From Acidimicrobiales bacterium (lineage in GTDB: Bacteria; Actinomycetota; Acidimicrobiia; Acidimicrobiales; SHLQ01): DNA of 64,000 bases. The position numbers and the translations under genes are program-made. The notes under the pieces were generated by a model. The model had not been told where the DNA came from, ran no database searches, and worked only from the letters and a program-made list of their open reading frames with translations. Numbering within the stretch: position 1 is the first letter of the stretch; each line of letters opens with the position of its first letter. The stretch lies in NCBI GenBank assembly GCA_020629635.1, contig JAHDCX010000011.1, positions 112,301 to 176,300 of the forward strand. The letters are read 5' to 3'. Shown piece after piece: positions 43,809-52,788 of the stretch.

Positions 43809-44612
43809 GTGTACGAGGGTGATGTCCTCCTCGAGGATCCGATTGATCACGACCCGTCGGGTCGTCGTTCCCCGCGCCGGGAGCCGCTCCCGCCCGGCTC
43901 GGTCGCCGACCCTCGCTTCTTGATCCCGCTCGGGTTGTTCCTCCTTGCCGTCTTTGTCATCACCCTGGCGTGGCGGTCGAGTTCGGTGACGCAGTCGGAG
44001 CAGATCTCCGAGGGTTCTTCACTCGTCGAACGGGTCACGGCCGCCCAGCAGCGCGCCGGATTCCCGAACGTCGACGTCCGCGAGGAGGCGGGCCTGGTCG
44101 TCCTCGAAGGCACGGCGCAAACCTCGACCGACGCGGCAGCCATCGGGGCGGTGGCTCGATCGGTGGAGGGTGTCGGCACCGTCGACAACCGTCTGGTCAT
44201 CGTGGGTGGTGCCATCGAGCTCCCCTCGTCGACGACGTCGATTGCGGCCCCCGCGGGCAATCCACTCGAGGCGCAGCTCGCTGCCATCGGACGGATCACG
44301 TTCGAGAGCGGCTCCGCAGCGCTGACGCCTGAAGGCTCCGGCGCCGTCGATGCCGCAGCACAAATCCTCGTCGCCAATCCCGGAGTGCGCGTCGAGATCC
44401 ACGGCCACACCGATGCCTCCGGCGACTCGACCGCGAACGAACGGTTGAGCCAGGACCGGGCGAACGCCGTGCTTGACGCCCTCGTGATCCGCGGCGTCGC
44501 CGGCGACCGCCTTGGCGCGATCGGCTTCGGCGAGTCTCAGCCGATTGCGCCGAACATCACCGACGACGGCCGCGCAGAGAACCGTCGGATCGAGTTCGTC
44601 GTCACCGGCTGA
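43809..44612 (+). CDS. OmpA-domain protein with BON domain (1)
   Basis: A 267-residue membrane protein: a short acidic N-terminus, one transmembrane helix (about 38-58, FLIPLGLFLLAVFVITLAW), a BON-like domain (about 70-120, RVTAAQQRAGF ... VEGVGTVDNRLVIV) and a C-terminal OmpA/MotB peptidoglycan-binding domain (about 155-267, ITFESGSAALTPEG, VEIHGHTDASGDSTANERLSQDRA). Only the BON-OmpA order is known in ArfA-like mycobacterial proteins. The GTG start at 43809 is chosen because upstream sequence runs antisense to the Clp-N gene. First of a three-gene envelope set. Confidence 0.88.
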   Translation: MYEGDVLLEDPIDHDPSGRRSPRREPLPPGSVADPRFLIPLGLFLLAVFVITLAWRSSSVTQSEQISEGSSLVERVTAAQQRAGFPNVDVREEAGLVVLEGTAQTSTDAAAIGAVARSVEGVGTVDNRLVIVGGAIELPSSTTSIAAPAGNPLEAQLAAIGRITFESGSAALTPEGSGAVDAAAQILVANPGVRVEIHGHTDASGDSTANERLSQDRANAVLDALVIRGVAGDRLGAIGFGESQPIAPNITDDGRAENRRIEFVVTG

Positions 44613-44759
44613 ATCCGGCCTCCGGTCGCTCAGGTTCACCGATTCGCAACGCGCTCGTTTTGCCCCCACACGGAATCATGCAACAAACTCCGGTCGTCGG
44701 GCGTCGCAGATATGTGGTTCCGATGGAGGGACCGAGTACCAACACACCGGGGAGGATCC

Positions 44760-46439
44760 ATGGCGCAATCTCGCCAGGGCGGCCGGTCGGGCGCGTCGGC
44801 GTCTGCCACAGCCGTCGCGGAATCATCGGCGACTGCCGAACATCGCGTCGAGGAGGTGACCTGGTCGCGTGCGGTCATCGCCGGCAACAGCAAGGGCGAG
44901 ATGCCGTATCTGTGGAAGAAACCGTTCCTCGGACGCTGGTTTGGCAAGTGGCTGCCGTTCTGGCTCATTCCCGTCGCCGCTGCGCTGATTGGTCTGCTGC
45001 TCTTCGGCTACGACCACATCGAAGACGATGTCATTGACGACGCCCCCGAAATGACGCGGGAGCTCCTGCGTTCGAAGGGCCTCGACGATGACATCTCGGG
45101 TCTTGAGTTCGACACGACGTATCGCAATGTCGAGGTCTCGGGCGTGCTTCCGGCAGGTATCACGGCCGCCGAGCTCGAAGAGTGGCTCGAAGAGTCTGAT
45201 GGCGTGCTCGACGACAAGGACAACGGCTTCGGCCTCGTGGACGGCGCAGACATCCGCAATGCCACCGTGCTCGCAAGCGAAGCCGCGCCAGCCCAGCTCG
45301 GGCCGATCGATGTCGCCGCCAGCTCCGACGGCGAGACGATCGTGCTCACCGGCGAGGTGCCTTCCGAAGCTCATCGCGACGAACTCGTCGCTGCGGCGCA
45401 GGCCACCGGGCTCGACGTCGACGATCGGCTCACCGTCTCGGGCCTCGACCCGTCGGCGGGCGACGCCAACGCCCAGATCGGGCTCATGGCCGGGGCCATC
45501 GGCGGCCTTGCGGTCGGCACGTTCGCCGCTGCAGATCTCGCGATCGGCGACAGCGGACCGGTCACCGGCAACGTCGATGCGCTGACCGGCGACGCTGCGG
45601 CGTCGATCGCCTCGGCGGTCGGCTCGGACGTCACCGTCTCTGCACCCGACCCACTCGGCAACCTCGACGTTGACGTCTCCTACGACGGCACCGGCATCGT
45701 GTTGACCGGCGACGTTCTCGACGAGGACGACTCGGCCCGACTCGAAGCTGCCGCAGCCAACGTTGTTGGTGCAGCCAACGTCACCAACAACCTCAATGTG
45801 TTGGGCCTCGACGAAGCGGTCGAGGGCTCCGATGCCAAGATCGACGCGCTCGGCGTCGCGATGGGCACCTTCGACGGACTCCTGTCGGGAGACGCAGCCC
45901 TCAACGACTCGGATCTCACGGTCAACGGCCTCGCCGCCGACCCCGAGGCGCAAGCCGAGACCGACGCCGCCGTCGACGCATCGTCGGCTGTCGGCCTTCG
46001 TCCAGGTGGCGTGGTCGAGGTCGAAGTGGACGAGGAACCCGAGTTCACACTCCAGGACGAGATCGACCTGTTGCAGGCCGAGCTCGACGCCCTCCAGGAC
46101 GAGATCCGGGAGAACGTCGTCTTCGCCTCCAACTCGGCCGAGCTCACCCCGGTGGCGCAGGGCACGCTCGACAAGGTCGTCGCGGCGATGGATCGCTACA
46201 CGCGACCCGTCGTCGAAACCTCGGGTCACACCGACTCGCAAGGCAACGACGCCTTCAACCTGGACCTCTCGCAGCGGCGAGCTGACTCGGTCGTCGCCTA
46301 CATCGTGTCCCAAGGGATCGACGAGAACCGACTGAACCCGGTCGGATTCGGCGAGACCCAACCGGTGGCGGAGAACACCACCGAAGAGGGCCGCCTCCAG
46401 AACCGTCGAGTCGAGTTCACCGCACGGGAGAGCTTCTGA
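44760..46439 (+). CDS. OmpA-domain protein with BON repeats (2)
   Basis: A 559-residue relative of the preceding protein. It has an N-terminal disordered tail, a transmembrane helix at about 68-90 (WLPFWLIPVAAALIGLLLFG), several BON-like repeats (about 100-400, each with IVLTGEVPSEAHR/IVLTGDVLDEDDS patterns), a short coiled coil (LQDEIDLLQAELDALQDEI) and a C-terminal OmpA domain (NVVFASNSAELTP, ETSGHTDSQGNDAFNLDLSQRRA). The start is fixed by a near-consensus Shine-Dalgarno GGGGAGG (44749-44755) four bases before the ATG. It probably ties membrane to peptidoglycan. Confidence 0.93.
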   Translation: MAQSRQGGRSGASASATAVAESSATAEHRVEEVTWSRAVIAGNSKGEMPYLWKKPFLGRWFGKWLPFWLIPVAAALIGLLLFGYDHIEDDVIDDAPEMTRELLRSKGLDDDISGLEFDTTYRNVEVSGVLPAGITAAELEEWLEESDGVLDDKDNGFGLVDGADIRNATVLASEAAPAQLGPIDVAASSDGETIVLTGEVPSEAHRDELVAAAQATGLDVDDRLTVSGLDPSAGDANAQIGLMAGAIGGLAVGTFAAADLAIGDSGPVTGNVDALTGDAAASIASAVGSDVTVSAPDPLGNLDVDVSYDGTGIVLTGDVLDEDDSARLEAAAANVVGAANVTNNLNVLGLDEAVEGSDAKIDALGVAMGTFDGLLSGDAALNDSDLTVNGLAADPEAQAETDAAVDASSAVGLRPGGVVEVEVDEEPEFTLQDEIDLLQAELDALQDEIRENVVFASNSAELTPVAQGTLDKVVAAMDRYTRPVVETSGHTDSQGNDAFNLDLSQRRADSVVAYIVSQGIDENRLNPVGFGETQPVAENTTEEGRLQNRRVEFTARESF

Positions 46440-46530
46440 TGACGACGCCGACCACGACCATCCACACCCACGCATTCGACGTGCGCTCGACGAGCGCACC
46501 CACCACGATCACTGAAAGGGAGACCCACTG

Positions 46531-49386
46531 ATGCTTTGGGCAATCCTCGAAATCCTCCTGCCACTTCTGCTGGCACTCGGCTTGGGCCTTGGCCTCGGCC
46601 TCCTCATCGGCTACCTGCTCTGGAGGTGGCGTCGCCGTGAGATCACCACGTCGGAATGGTCGACCCTGTCGACCCGAGCCGATTCGGCCGAGGCCGAACT
46701 CGCCTCGGTCCGTGTCGCCCACGACGAACTGGCCAACGAGCGTTCGGCGCTCTCGTCCCGCCTGTCTGGCCTTCAAGCCGACCTCGATGCCTCCAAGGTC
46801 GAGCTCGACTCGTCTCTGGCGTCGAACAAGTCGCTCTCGGCCGACCTCGAGGGCGCCAACGCCCGCATCTCGGGGCTGAGTGGGGATCTGGACGGCGCGA
46901 ACGCCCGGGTGGCCTCGCTCGAAGCCGACATGGGCAACGCGCAGAATCAGATCGCCGGATTCGCCAACCTCGAAGCCGACTCCGCCAAGGTGAAGGCCGA
47001 CCTCGATGGTGCACGCGGCCGTATCGGTGAGCTCGAAGGCGAGATTGCCGCAGCCGCTGCGCTGCGAGGCGACCTCGACGGCGCCCGGGCAAGGATCGGC
47101 GAACTCGAGGGCGAGCTCGGCGCCGCCCAGGCCGAACTCGGCAGTGTCCGCGGTGACCTCGACGGGGCCAACGCCCGCATCGGCGATCTCGACGGTCAGC
47201 TCGTTGCCGCTGCGGCGCTGCAAGGCGATCTCGATGCGTCGGCCGGCCGAGTCGGCGAGCTCGAAGCGTCGCTTGCCGCAGCCCGCACCGAACTCGACGG
47301 GTCGCAGGGTCGGATCGCTGACCTCGAGGCTCGGCTCGGCTCGGCACAAGCCGAGGCCGAGACAGGCCGCGCCCGGATCGGTGAGCTCGAGGGAGAACTC
47401 GGCGGCGCCCAGAGCCAGATCGCCGGTTTCGCCTCACTCGAGGCCGACACGGGTCAGCTGCGCACCGATCTGGACGGCGCAAACGTCCGTATCGGCGAGC
47501 TCGAAGCTGACCTGGCTGGCAAGGCAGGCCTCGAGGGTGATCTCGACGGGGCCAACGCCCGCATCGCCGAACTCGAACGCGAGCTCAGCGGTGCCGCATC
47601 GCAAGACGACCTCGACGCCGCACGCGCCCGCATCGCCGAACTCGAAGGTGATCTCGGCGCCGCTGCCGCCACTCGCTCCGAGCTCGATGGGGCCAACGCC
47701 CGCATCGCCGAACTCGAAGCCGCGCTGGACGACGAAGACGAAGAGTCTGCGGCCGCAAACGAGAACAACCTGTTGCGGGCGAGCGCCTGGGCCTCGGGAG
47801 GCTGGATCGTCGGGCAGACCACGCTCGGAACCGCCGGTGTCGAAGCGGACCACGTCGATGACCTGAAGAAGATCAAGGGCATCGGACCAAAGATGGAAGG
47901 TCTGCTCAACGGCTTTGGAGTCACCTCCTGGGAGCAGCTCGCTGCGCTCACAGACGATGAAGCAGAGACGGTCAACGGTGCGCTCGAGGACTTCCCGGGC
48001 CGGATCTATCGTGACGACTGGGTCGGTCAAGCTCAGGCGATCATGGCAAATGGTCACGCGCCGCTCGGCAAGGAGAAGAAGGCCGATCTCGAGTCCGCCA
48101 ACGCTCGGATCGACGAACTCGAGAGCGAGCTGGCGGATGCGAGCGGTCTTCGCGACCGCGTCGGTGACCTCGAGGGTCAGGTGGCGGCAGCCGCCGGACT
48201 CCAGGGCGACCTCGATGCTTCGGCAGGCCGAGTCGGCGAACTCGAAGGCGAACTCGCCGCCCGCAGCGGCGACCTCGACGGCGCCAACGCCCGCATCGCC
48301 GAACTCGAAGGCCAACTCGGAGACGCTGCAGGCGCCCAGGGAGACCTGGACGCCGCTCGGGCCCGCATCGCCGAACTCGAGGGTCAGGTGGCGACAGCCG
48401 CCGGACTCCAGGGCGACCTCGATGCTTCGGCTGGCCGAGTCGGCGAACTCGAAGGCGAACTCGCCGCCCGCAGCGGCGACCTCGACGGCGCGAACGCCCG
48501 CATCGCGGAACTCGAAGGCCAACTCGGAGACGCCACGTCAGCGTCGGCTGAGCTCGGTCAGCTTCGGGTGGACCTCGGTGAACGGGACCGCCGCATCGAG
48601 GCGCTCGAGAGCGCAGCGAAGGCCGGAGCGAGCGATGAGGAGCTTGCGGCGCTCAACGCTCGCATCGCCGAACTCGAAGCCCAGCTGAAGGCATCGAAGG
48701 CCGAAGCGAAAGCCGCCGAGGCCGCGTTGCCCGAGAGCGAGCGCCGGATGCAGGCGTGGTCGAGCGGTGCGTGGAAGGTGGGTACGACCAAGCTGGGCAC
48801 GGCCGGCGTCGCCAAGGATCACAAGGACGACCTCAAGGTCATCCGAGGCATTGGCCCGCAGATGGAGGAGCTCCTCCAGAGCTTCGGCATTCAGTCGTGG
48901 GAGCAGCTTGCGGCGATGGACGACAAAGACGTCGCCACCGTCGATGCGGCGCTCGAGGACTTCCCCGGGCGCATCGAGCGTGACGAGTGGGTCCCCCAAG
49001 CCAAGGCGATCATGGAGAACGGCCACAAGCCGATCAAACTCGCCCCGAAGAAGCGTCCCGCACCCAAGTGGCAGAAGGGCAAGACCACGCTCGGAACCGC
49101 TGGCGCCGGGCACAAGGACGACCTCAAGGTCATCAACGGCATCGGGCCGAAGATGGAGGGAATCCTGAACGGTTTCGGCATCCAGGCATGGGAGCAGATC
49201 GCCTCGTTCACCAAGGCCGAAGTGAAGATGGTCGACGAAGCGCTCGACTTCTTCCATGGCCGGATCGAGCGAGACGAGTGGGTCAGCCAGGCGAAGGAGC
49301 TGGTCAAGCGATTCCCGGACACGAAGAACCGTCCGACTCGCAAGACGTTCCTGAACCGCACGGCTGATGAGGATCCATTCAACTAG
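46531..49386 (+). CDS. Membrane-anchored coiled coil with three helix-hairpin-helix-like modules
   Basis: A 951-residue protein. A Gly/Leu-rich transmembrane helix (about 4-33) is followed by a very long coiled coil built from units such as DLDGANARIAELEGEL. Three copies of a compact module lie at about 430-510, 750-830 and 845-935: LGTAG leader, DDLKxIxGIGPxMExLL, SWEQLA, then DFPGRIxRDxWVxQAK. GIGPxM is the hairpin of helix-hairpin-helix folds, as in DUF4332-like and L21-type domains. Function is unknown; the layout suggests a spacer or scaffold under the membrane. A good Shine-Dalgarno (AAGGGAG) precedes the ATG. The third gene of the envelope set; a terminator follows at 49418. Confidence 0.9.
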   Translation: MLWAILEILLPLLLALGLGLGLGLLIGYLLWRWRRREITTSEWSTLSTRADSAEAELASVRVAHDELANERSALSSRLSGLQADLDASKVELDSSLASNKSLSADLEGANARISGLSGDLDGANARVASLEADMGNAQNQIAGFANLEADSAKVKADLDGARGRIGELEGEIAAAAALRGDLDGARARIGELEGELGAAQAELGSVRGDLDGANARIGDLDGQLVAAAALQGDLDASAGRVGELEASLAAARTELDGSQGRIADLEARLGSAQAEAETGRARIGELEGELGGAQSQIAGFASLEADTGQLRTDLDGANVRIGELEADLAGKAGLEGDLDGANARIAELERELSGAASQDDLDAARARIAELEGDLGAAAATRSELDGANARIAELEAALDDEDEESAAANENNLLRASAWASGGWIVGQTTLGTAGVEADHVDDLKKIKGIGPKMEGLLNGFGVTSWEQLAALTDDEAETVNGALEDFPGRIYRDDWVGQAQAIMANGHAPLGKEKKADLESANARIDELESELADASGLRDRVGDLEGQVAAAAGLQGDLDASAGRVGELEGELAARSGDLDGANARIAELEGQLGDAAGAQGDLDAARARIAELEGQVATAAGLQGDLDASAGRVGELEGELAARSGDLDGANARIAELEGQLGDATSASAELGQLRVDLGERDRRIEALESAAKAGASDEELAALNARIAELEAQLKASKAEAKAAEAALPESERRMQAWSSGAWKVGTTKLGTAGVAKDHKDDLKVIRGIGPQMEELLQSFGIQSWEQLAAMDDKDVATVDAALEDFPGRIERDEWVPQAKAIMENGHKPIKLAPKKRPAPKWQKGKTTLGTAGAGHKDDLKVINGIGPKMEGILNGFGIQAWEQIASFTKAEVKMVDEALDFFHGRIERDEWVSQAKELVKRFPDTKNRPTRKTFLNRTADEDPFN
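48169..48541 (+). repeat. 207-base tandem repeat inside the coiled-coil gene
   Basis: A near-identical unit of 207 bases (69 codons) starts at 48169 and again at 48376, encoding the GQVAxAAGLQGDLDASAGRVGELEG segment twice. Few third-position changes separate the copies, which suggests recent duplication within the coding sequence. Confidence 0.8.
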
Positions 49387-49417
49387 GACGAACGCCTCCA
49401 CGTTTGACGTCGCACGA

Positions 49418-49454
49418 AGGATCGGGTGGTTCGCCACCCGATCCTCGTCGTTTT
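49418..49454 (+). terminator. Rho-independent terminator
   Basis: A perfect 12-base-pair stem AGGATCGGGTGG/CCACCCGATCCT with a TTCG tetraloop (49418-49445) followed by CGTCGTTTT. It ends the OmpA/coiled-coil transcript. It is the clearest intrinsic terminator in the window. Confidence 0.9.
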
Positions 49455-49480
49455 GGCGCTCGCCGGTACGGTCGGCCGTC

Positions 49481-50809
49481 GTGCGCATTCGATGGCTGAC
49501 CGCCGCCGCCGTCCTGATCCTCTGGACAGCCGGCGTTGCGTGTTCGGGATCGGATTCTCGTTCAGTGGATGAGCCCCCCGACGCATCGCCGGACTCGACA
49601 GAATCGACGACGTCCATCCCTGCCGAGACCACCACGACGCCTCAGGTCGAAGAGTCGGCGGCCGACCTGAGCACGCTCCCCGGCGAACTTCTCGTTCGAC
49701 GAGCATCGGGAGCGCTCGAGCTCCTGCTCCCCGATGGGACCACCGCCCAGACGATCGCCGAGGCCGGGCCGATTCGCAGTCAACCGACGTGGTCGGGCGA
49801 CGGCGATCAGATCGCCTGGACCTCGATCGGCGCGAATGGGCCGACCATCGACTGGTCGAACCTGAGGAACTCGACGTCGGGGAGCGTTGCGACCCCTGCG
49901 CCGGCGTTCTTTCATCACTGGTCGCCCGACGGTACCCGCCTTGCGTCGCTCGGCCCGGCGCCTCAAGGCGTGGCCCTGACACTCACGAGTCTCGAACCGT
50001 CGACGATCGAGACGGTCGGTGTTGCCCAACCGTTCTTCATCGAGTGGTCGGCGGTCGACGACGAGCTCGTCGGCGCAATCAATGGCGAGAGCCTGGTCCG
50101 GATTGGCGACGCCGACGACGTTCGTCCAGTCGATCTCGGAGCCCCGCTCGGGATGTTCCAGGCGCCACGAGTACTGCCCGACGGCGAGGTGATCGTGGTC
50201 GTTGCGACGCTCGACGGCGGAGAGATCCGTCGGAGCGGCCCGACGGGTTCGACGACGCTGGCGACGATCAACGGCGGCGCGGCGTTGAGCCTCGACCACG
50301 ACGGTCGACGCCTCGCCGTACTGACCGCTCCGGACCCGGACGGTGGGCGCTTCGAGACCGTGTCGCTGTCGAACGCGCAGGACGATCCGCCGGTTCCGTC
50401 GCTTCCCCCTCGAACGGTGTCGATCGTCGACCTCGAGACCGGTGAGGTGACGACTCGTCCCGAGTCCGCGATCCTGGCGATCAACTGGAGCCCGGACGGC
50501 GAGTGGCTGGCGATGCTCCAGGCGAGCGACGCACGAGTCGAATGGATCTGGGCCACTGATGACGCCGTGGACCGGAGCGGACCGTTTGTGCCGTCTGCCG
50601 AGCTGGCTCGCTCGTACCTGCCGTTCGCCGATCAGTACGACCTCAACTCGACGCTGTGGTCGCCGGATTCGAGCGCGTTCTTGGTGGTCGGCTCGTTCGA
50701 TGGATCGGGCACCGCGGCGGTTCACGTGGATGTGCTGGGTGACGGCGAGGCCGCAACGCGCGTCGCTGACGGCGACGTCGCCTTCTGGTCGCCTGTGGGG
50801 TCGCCATGA
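49481..50809 (+). CDS. Beta-propeller-like lipoprotein
   Basis: A 442-residue lipoprotein. The GTG at 49481 leads into a signal peptide with lipobox TAGVAC (Cys about 21), then a Ser/Thr/Glu linker to about 65 and a WD40/TolB-like region with repeated FHHWSPDGTRLASLG, INWSPDGEWLAMLQ, LWSPDSSAFLVVG motifs. Such LpqB-like propellers act as extracytoplasmic binding scaffolds. A longer frame starting at 49367 would run across the terminator and is rejected. The stop overlaps the next ATG by four bases. Confidence 0.88.
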   Translation: MRIRWLTAAAVLILWTAGVACSGSDSRSVDEPPDASPDSTESTTSIPAETTTTPQVEESAADLSTLPGELLVRRASGALELLLPDGTTAQTIAEAGPIRSQPTWSGDGDQIAWTSIGANGPTIDWSNLRNSTSGSVATPAPAFFHHWSPDGTRLASLGPAPQGVALTLTSLEPSTIETVGVAQPFFIEWSAVDDELVGAINGESLVRIGDADDVRPVDLGAPLGMFQAPRVLPDGEVIVVVATLDGGEIRRSGPTGSTTLATINGGAALSLDHDGRRLAVLTAPDPDGGRFETVSLSNAQDDPPVPSLPPRTVSIVDLETGEVTTRPESAILAINWSPDGEWLAMLQASDARVEWIWATDDAVDRSGPFVPSAELARSYLPFADQYDLNSTLWSPDSSAFLVVGSFDGSGTAAVHVDVLGDGEAATRVADGDVAFWSPVGSP

Positions 50810-51258
50810 CGGAGCCCAGCTGGATCGCGCTCACGGTCGTGCATGTGGCGGCGACGTGGTTCCTCGTCGGTCTGATCTGGACGATCCACGTGGTTCACTA
50901 TCCGAGCTTCTCGGCCATCGACCGTGACCGGTACCCGGCGTTTCAGGCCTCACACATGCACAAGATGGGCGCGCTCGTCGGCCCGCCGTGGCTCATCGAA
51001 GGAATCACCGTCATCGCCGTCTTTGCGCTTGCGCCGACGACGGGTCTCCGTCTCCTCGCCGTCGCTGGTGGGCTGCTCGAAGCGGTCATCATCGCGGTCA
51101 CCATTCTCTCGTCGATCCCCGCACACGACCGTCTCAGCACCGGTTGGAACGATGATGCCCACCGCTCACTCCTCCGAGGCGACCGCATCCGCGTCATCTC
51201 GTGGACCACACGCGGCATCCTCGCCGCCCTCATCGCCGCCTGGCCCGCACTCGTCTGA
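50806..51258 (+). CDS. Four-helix membrane protein (DUF1772-like)
   Basis: A 150-residue integral membrane protein with four hydrophobic segments (about 5-28, 55-80, 78-100 and 128-148). The pattern WFLVGLIWTIHVVHYPSF, YPAFQASHMHKMGALVGPPWLIEG and RGDRIRVISWTTRG resembles DUF1772/anthrone-oxygenase-like small membrane proteins. Function unknown. Translationally coupled to the preceding lipoprotein gene (ATGA). Confidence 0.8.
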   Translation: MTEPSWIALTVVHVAATWFLVGLIWTIHVVHYPSFSAIDRDRYPAFQASHMHKMGALVGPPWLIEGITVIAVFALAPTTGLRLLAVAGGLLEAVIIAVTILSSIPAHDRLSTGWNDDAHRSLLRGDRIRVISWTTRGILAALIAAWPALV

Positions 51259-51261
51259 CGT

Positions 51262-51466
51262 CTCCGGCAATCTGCGAATCAGCGCCCGAACAGCATCAAA
51301 CGAGCAGCGAACCGGCTCCGCCGGTCGCTGCGGACGAGGGCCTCCGGCAATCTGCGCATGAGCGCCCGAACAGCATCAAACGAGCAGCGAACCGGCTCCG
51401 CCGGTCGCTGCGGACGAGGGCCTCCGGCAATCTGCGCATGAGCGCCCGAAGGGCGCGAACTCGCAG
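51262..51466. repeat. Tandem copies (80-base period) of the two-hairpin repeat
   Basis: Two full units and a partial one repeat with an exact 80-base period (CTCCGGCAA at 51262, 51342 and 51422). Hairpin 1 copies lie at 51304-51331 and 51384-51411 (GCAGCGA-CCGG/CCGG-TCGCTGC). Hairpin 2 is complete only in the last copy, 51442-51456 (GCGCCC-GAA-GGGCGC). Against the 1.9 kb copy one pair in each stem is exchanged with compensation (A-T to G-C, and A-T to C-G). The array ends at the stop of the amidase gene on the minus strand, the same relation as at 1.9 kb. Confidence 0.9.
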
Positions 51467-52681
51467 CTATAACGCAGGATCTTCGCAGCCGTTGAAGCCG
51501 CCGGTGCCGGACGAGGAGGCGTCGACGAAGTCCTCGAGCAGACCGCTGCCGGTGGCGTTGGTGGTGTGCCACGTGATGAGCGCTTCGGCGATGGCACGCC
51601 CATGTGCCCACTGGACGTCGTTGTCGACGAAGAGTTCGGCTTCGGAGGCGTTGCTCAGGTAGCCGGCTTCGGTGATGACCGAGGGGACGTCAGGGGTGTA
51701 CCGGTGGATTCCGTAGAGGTCGGCGCCATCGTCGTTGAGACGGGCGGACACGCCGTTGCGCCACGTCCCGACCCAGTCGGCGTCCCACTGCGACAGTCGT
51801 TCGGTGATCGTCTCGAACATGAGGCCACCAAGCCGCCGGGCTTCGGGATTGCCAGCATCGACGAAGATTTCGGTGCCGGGCGTCGATTGCGGCCGCTTGG
51901 CTCCGCCGTTGTGGTGGATCGAGATGAACGCCAGTGGCTGGAGGGCGTTGGCGATGTCGGCGCGGCTCTTGAGCGGGATTCGAATGTCCGTTCGGCGGGT
52001 GAGCAATACCGAGTAGCCGGCCTCTTCGAGGTACCACTCGACGATCTCGGCGACGCGCATGTTGAGCGTCTTCTCGAGCGCACCGTTGGGACCGACGGCA
52101 CCGGTCTCCGAGCCACCGTGACCCGGGTCGATCACGAAGTCCACCGTTGTGACCTGTTGGCCCTCGGTGAGGGTGACCTCGTTGCCGCACGGGGTGGAGG
52201 CACGCCATCCGCCGTTGGAGGCGAGTCCGATGATGGGGAGGACAACGCCGCGAGGAGAGATCACCACTCCCCCGTCGGCCGACGCAGTCGACGCACTGGT
52301 GTTCTCGACCGCGACCGTGGTGGTCGTCGGCGCCGCCGTCGTGGTGGTGGTTGTGGTGGGAGCTTCGGTGGTGGTGGTCGTGGTGGTTTCGGGCGCCACG
52401 GTCGTTGTGGTGTCGGGGGTGGAGGGCGGGGCATCGAGCACCGCGAGCGATGTGGTGCCGTCCTCGGTGGCGGCAAGCGCGGCGGGCGCAGCCCGCTCAG
52501 ACGGAGTCACCAAGAGGCGCGGATTGTCGAGTGTGGTCGTCGGCGCGAGTGCGGCGACCGCCTGTCGATCGCCTGCAGTCTGCGCGACGAGCTCGGCGTG
52601 GGGAGTGCCGAACGGCGGGAGAGCGAGGACGCCGGCGACGATGCCGAGAGTGCATGCAGCGGCGAGGAAGATGTAGCGCAA
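51467..52681 (-). CDS. N-acetylmuramoyl-L-alanine amidase (Amidase_3)
   Basis: A 404-residue secreted cell-wall hydrolase. Signal peptide (about 1-21), a linker with long Thr runs (about 85-125), then an AmiC-type zinc amidase domain (about 180-385) with FVIDPGHGGSETGAVG (His and Glu ligands), SIHHNGG and a catalytic Glu near VITEAGYLSN. It cleaves the bond between MurNAc and L-Ala in peptidoglycan. The stop codon abuts the tandem structured repeat. The start is followed upstream by a GC-rich 107-base gap. Confidence 0.93.
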   Translation of the reverse strand: MRYIFLAAACTLGIVAGVLALPPFGTPHAELVAQTAGDRQAVAALAPTTTLDNPRLLVTPSERAAPAALAATEDGTTSLAVLDAPPSTPDTTTTVAPETTTTTTTEAPTTTTTTTAAPTTTTVAVENTSASTASADGGVVISPRGVVLPIIGLASNGGWRASTPCGNEVTLTEGQQVTTVDFVIDPGHGGSETGAVGPNGALEKTLNMRVAEIVEWYLEEAGYSVLLTRRTDIRIPLKSRADIANALQPLAFISIHHNGGAKRPQSTPGTEIFVDAGNPEARRLGGLMFETITERLSQWDADWVGTWRNGVSARLNDDGADLYGIHRYTPDVPSVITEAGYLSNASEAELFVDNDVQWAHGRAIAEALITWHTTNATGSGLLEDFVDASSSGTGGFNGCEDPAL

Positions 52682-52765
52682 GGGGGGATCCTCCGGGCGA
52701 CGCGTGCAGCGAGCGCCCCGGTCGGGCGGTCAGGCTGCCCCCACTCCGCTACGGAGCGTAGTTGT

Positions 52766-52781
52766 CGCCCGCGCGCGGGCG
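52766..52781. other. Perfect 16-base palindrome
   Basis: CGCCCGCG/CGCGGGCG lies eight bases past the stop of the upstream minus-strand gene (ends 52789) in the gap before the amidase. With no loop it may be a protein site rather than a terminator, but its place fits a transcript end. Confidence 0.35.
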
Positions 52782-52788
52782 GGGGACC

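Noticed and set aside
51262..51466. Possible CRISPR array because of the 80-base period
   Set aside because: The whole unit repeats with no unique spacers, there are only two and a half units, and no cas gene is near.
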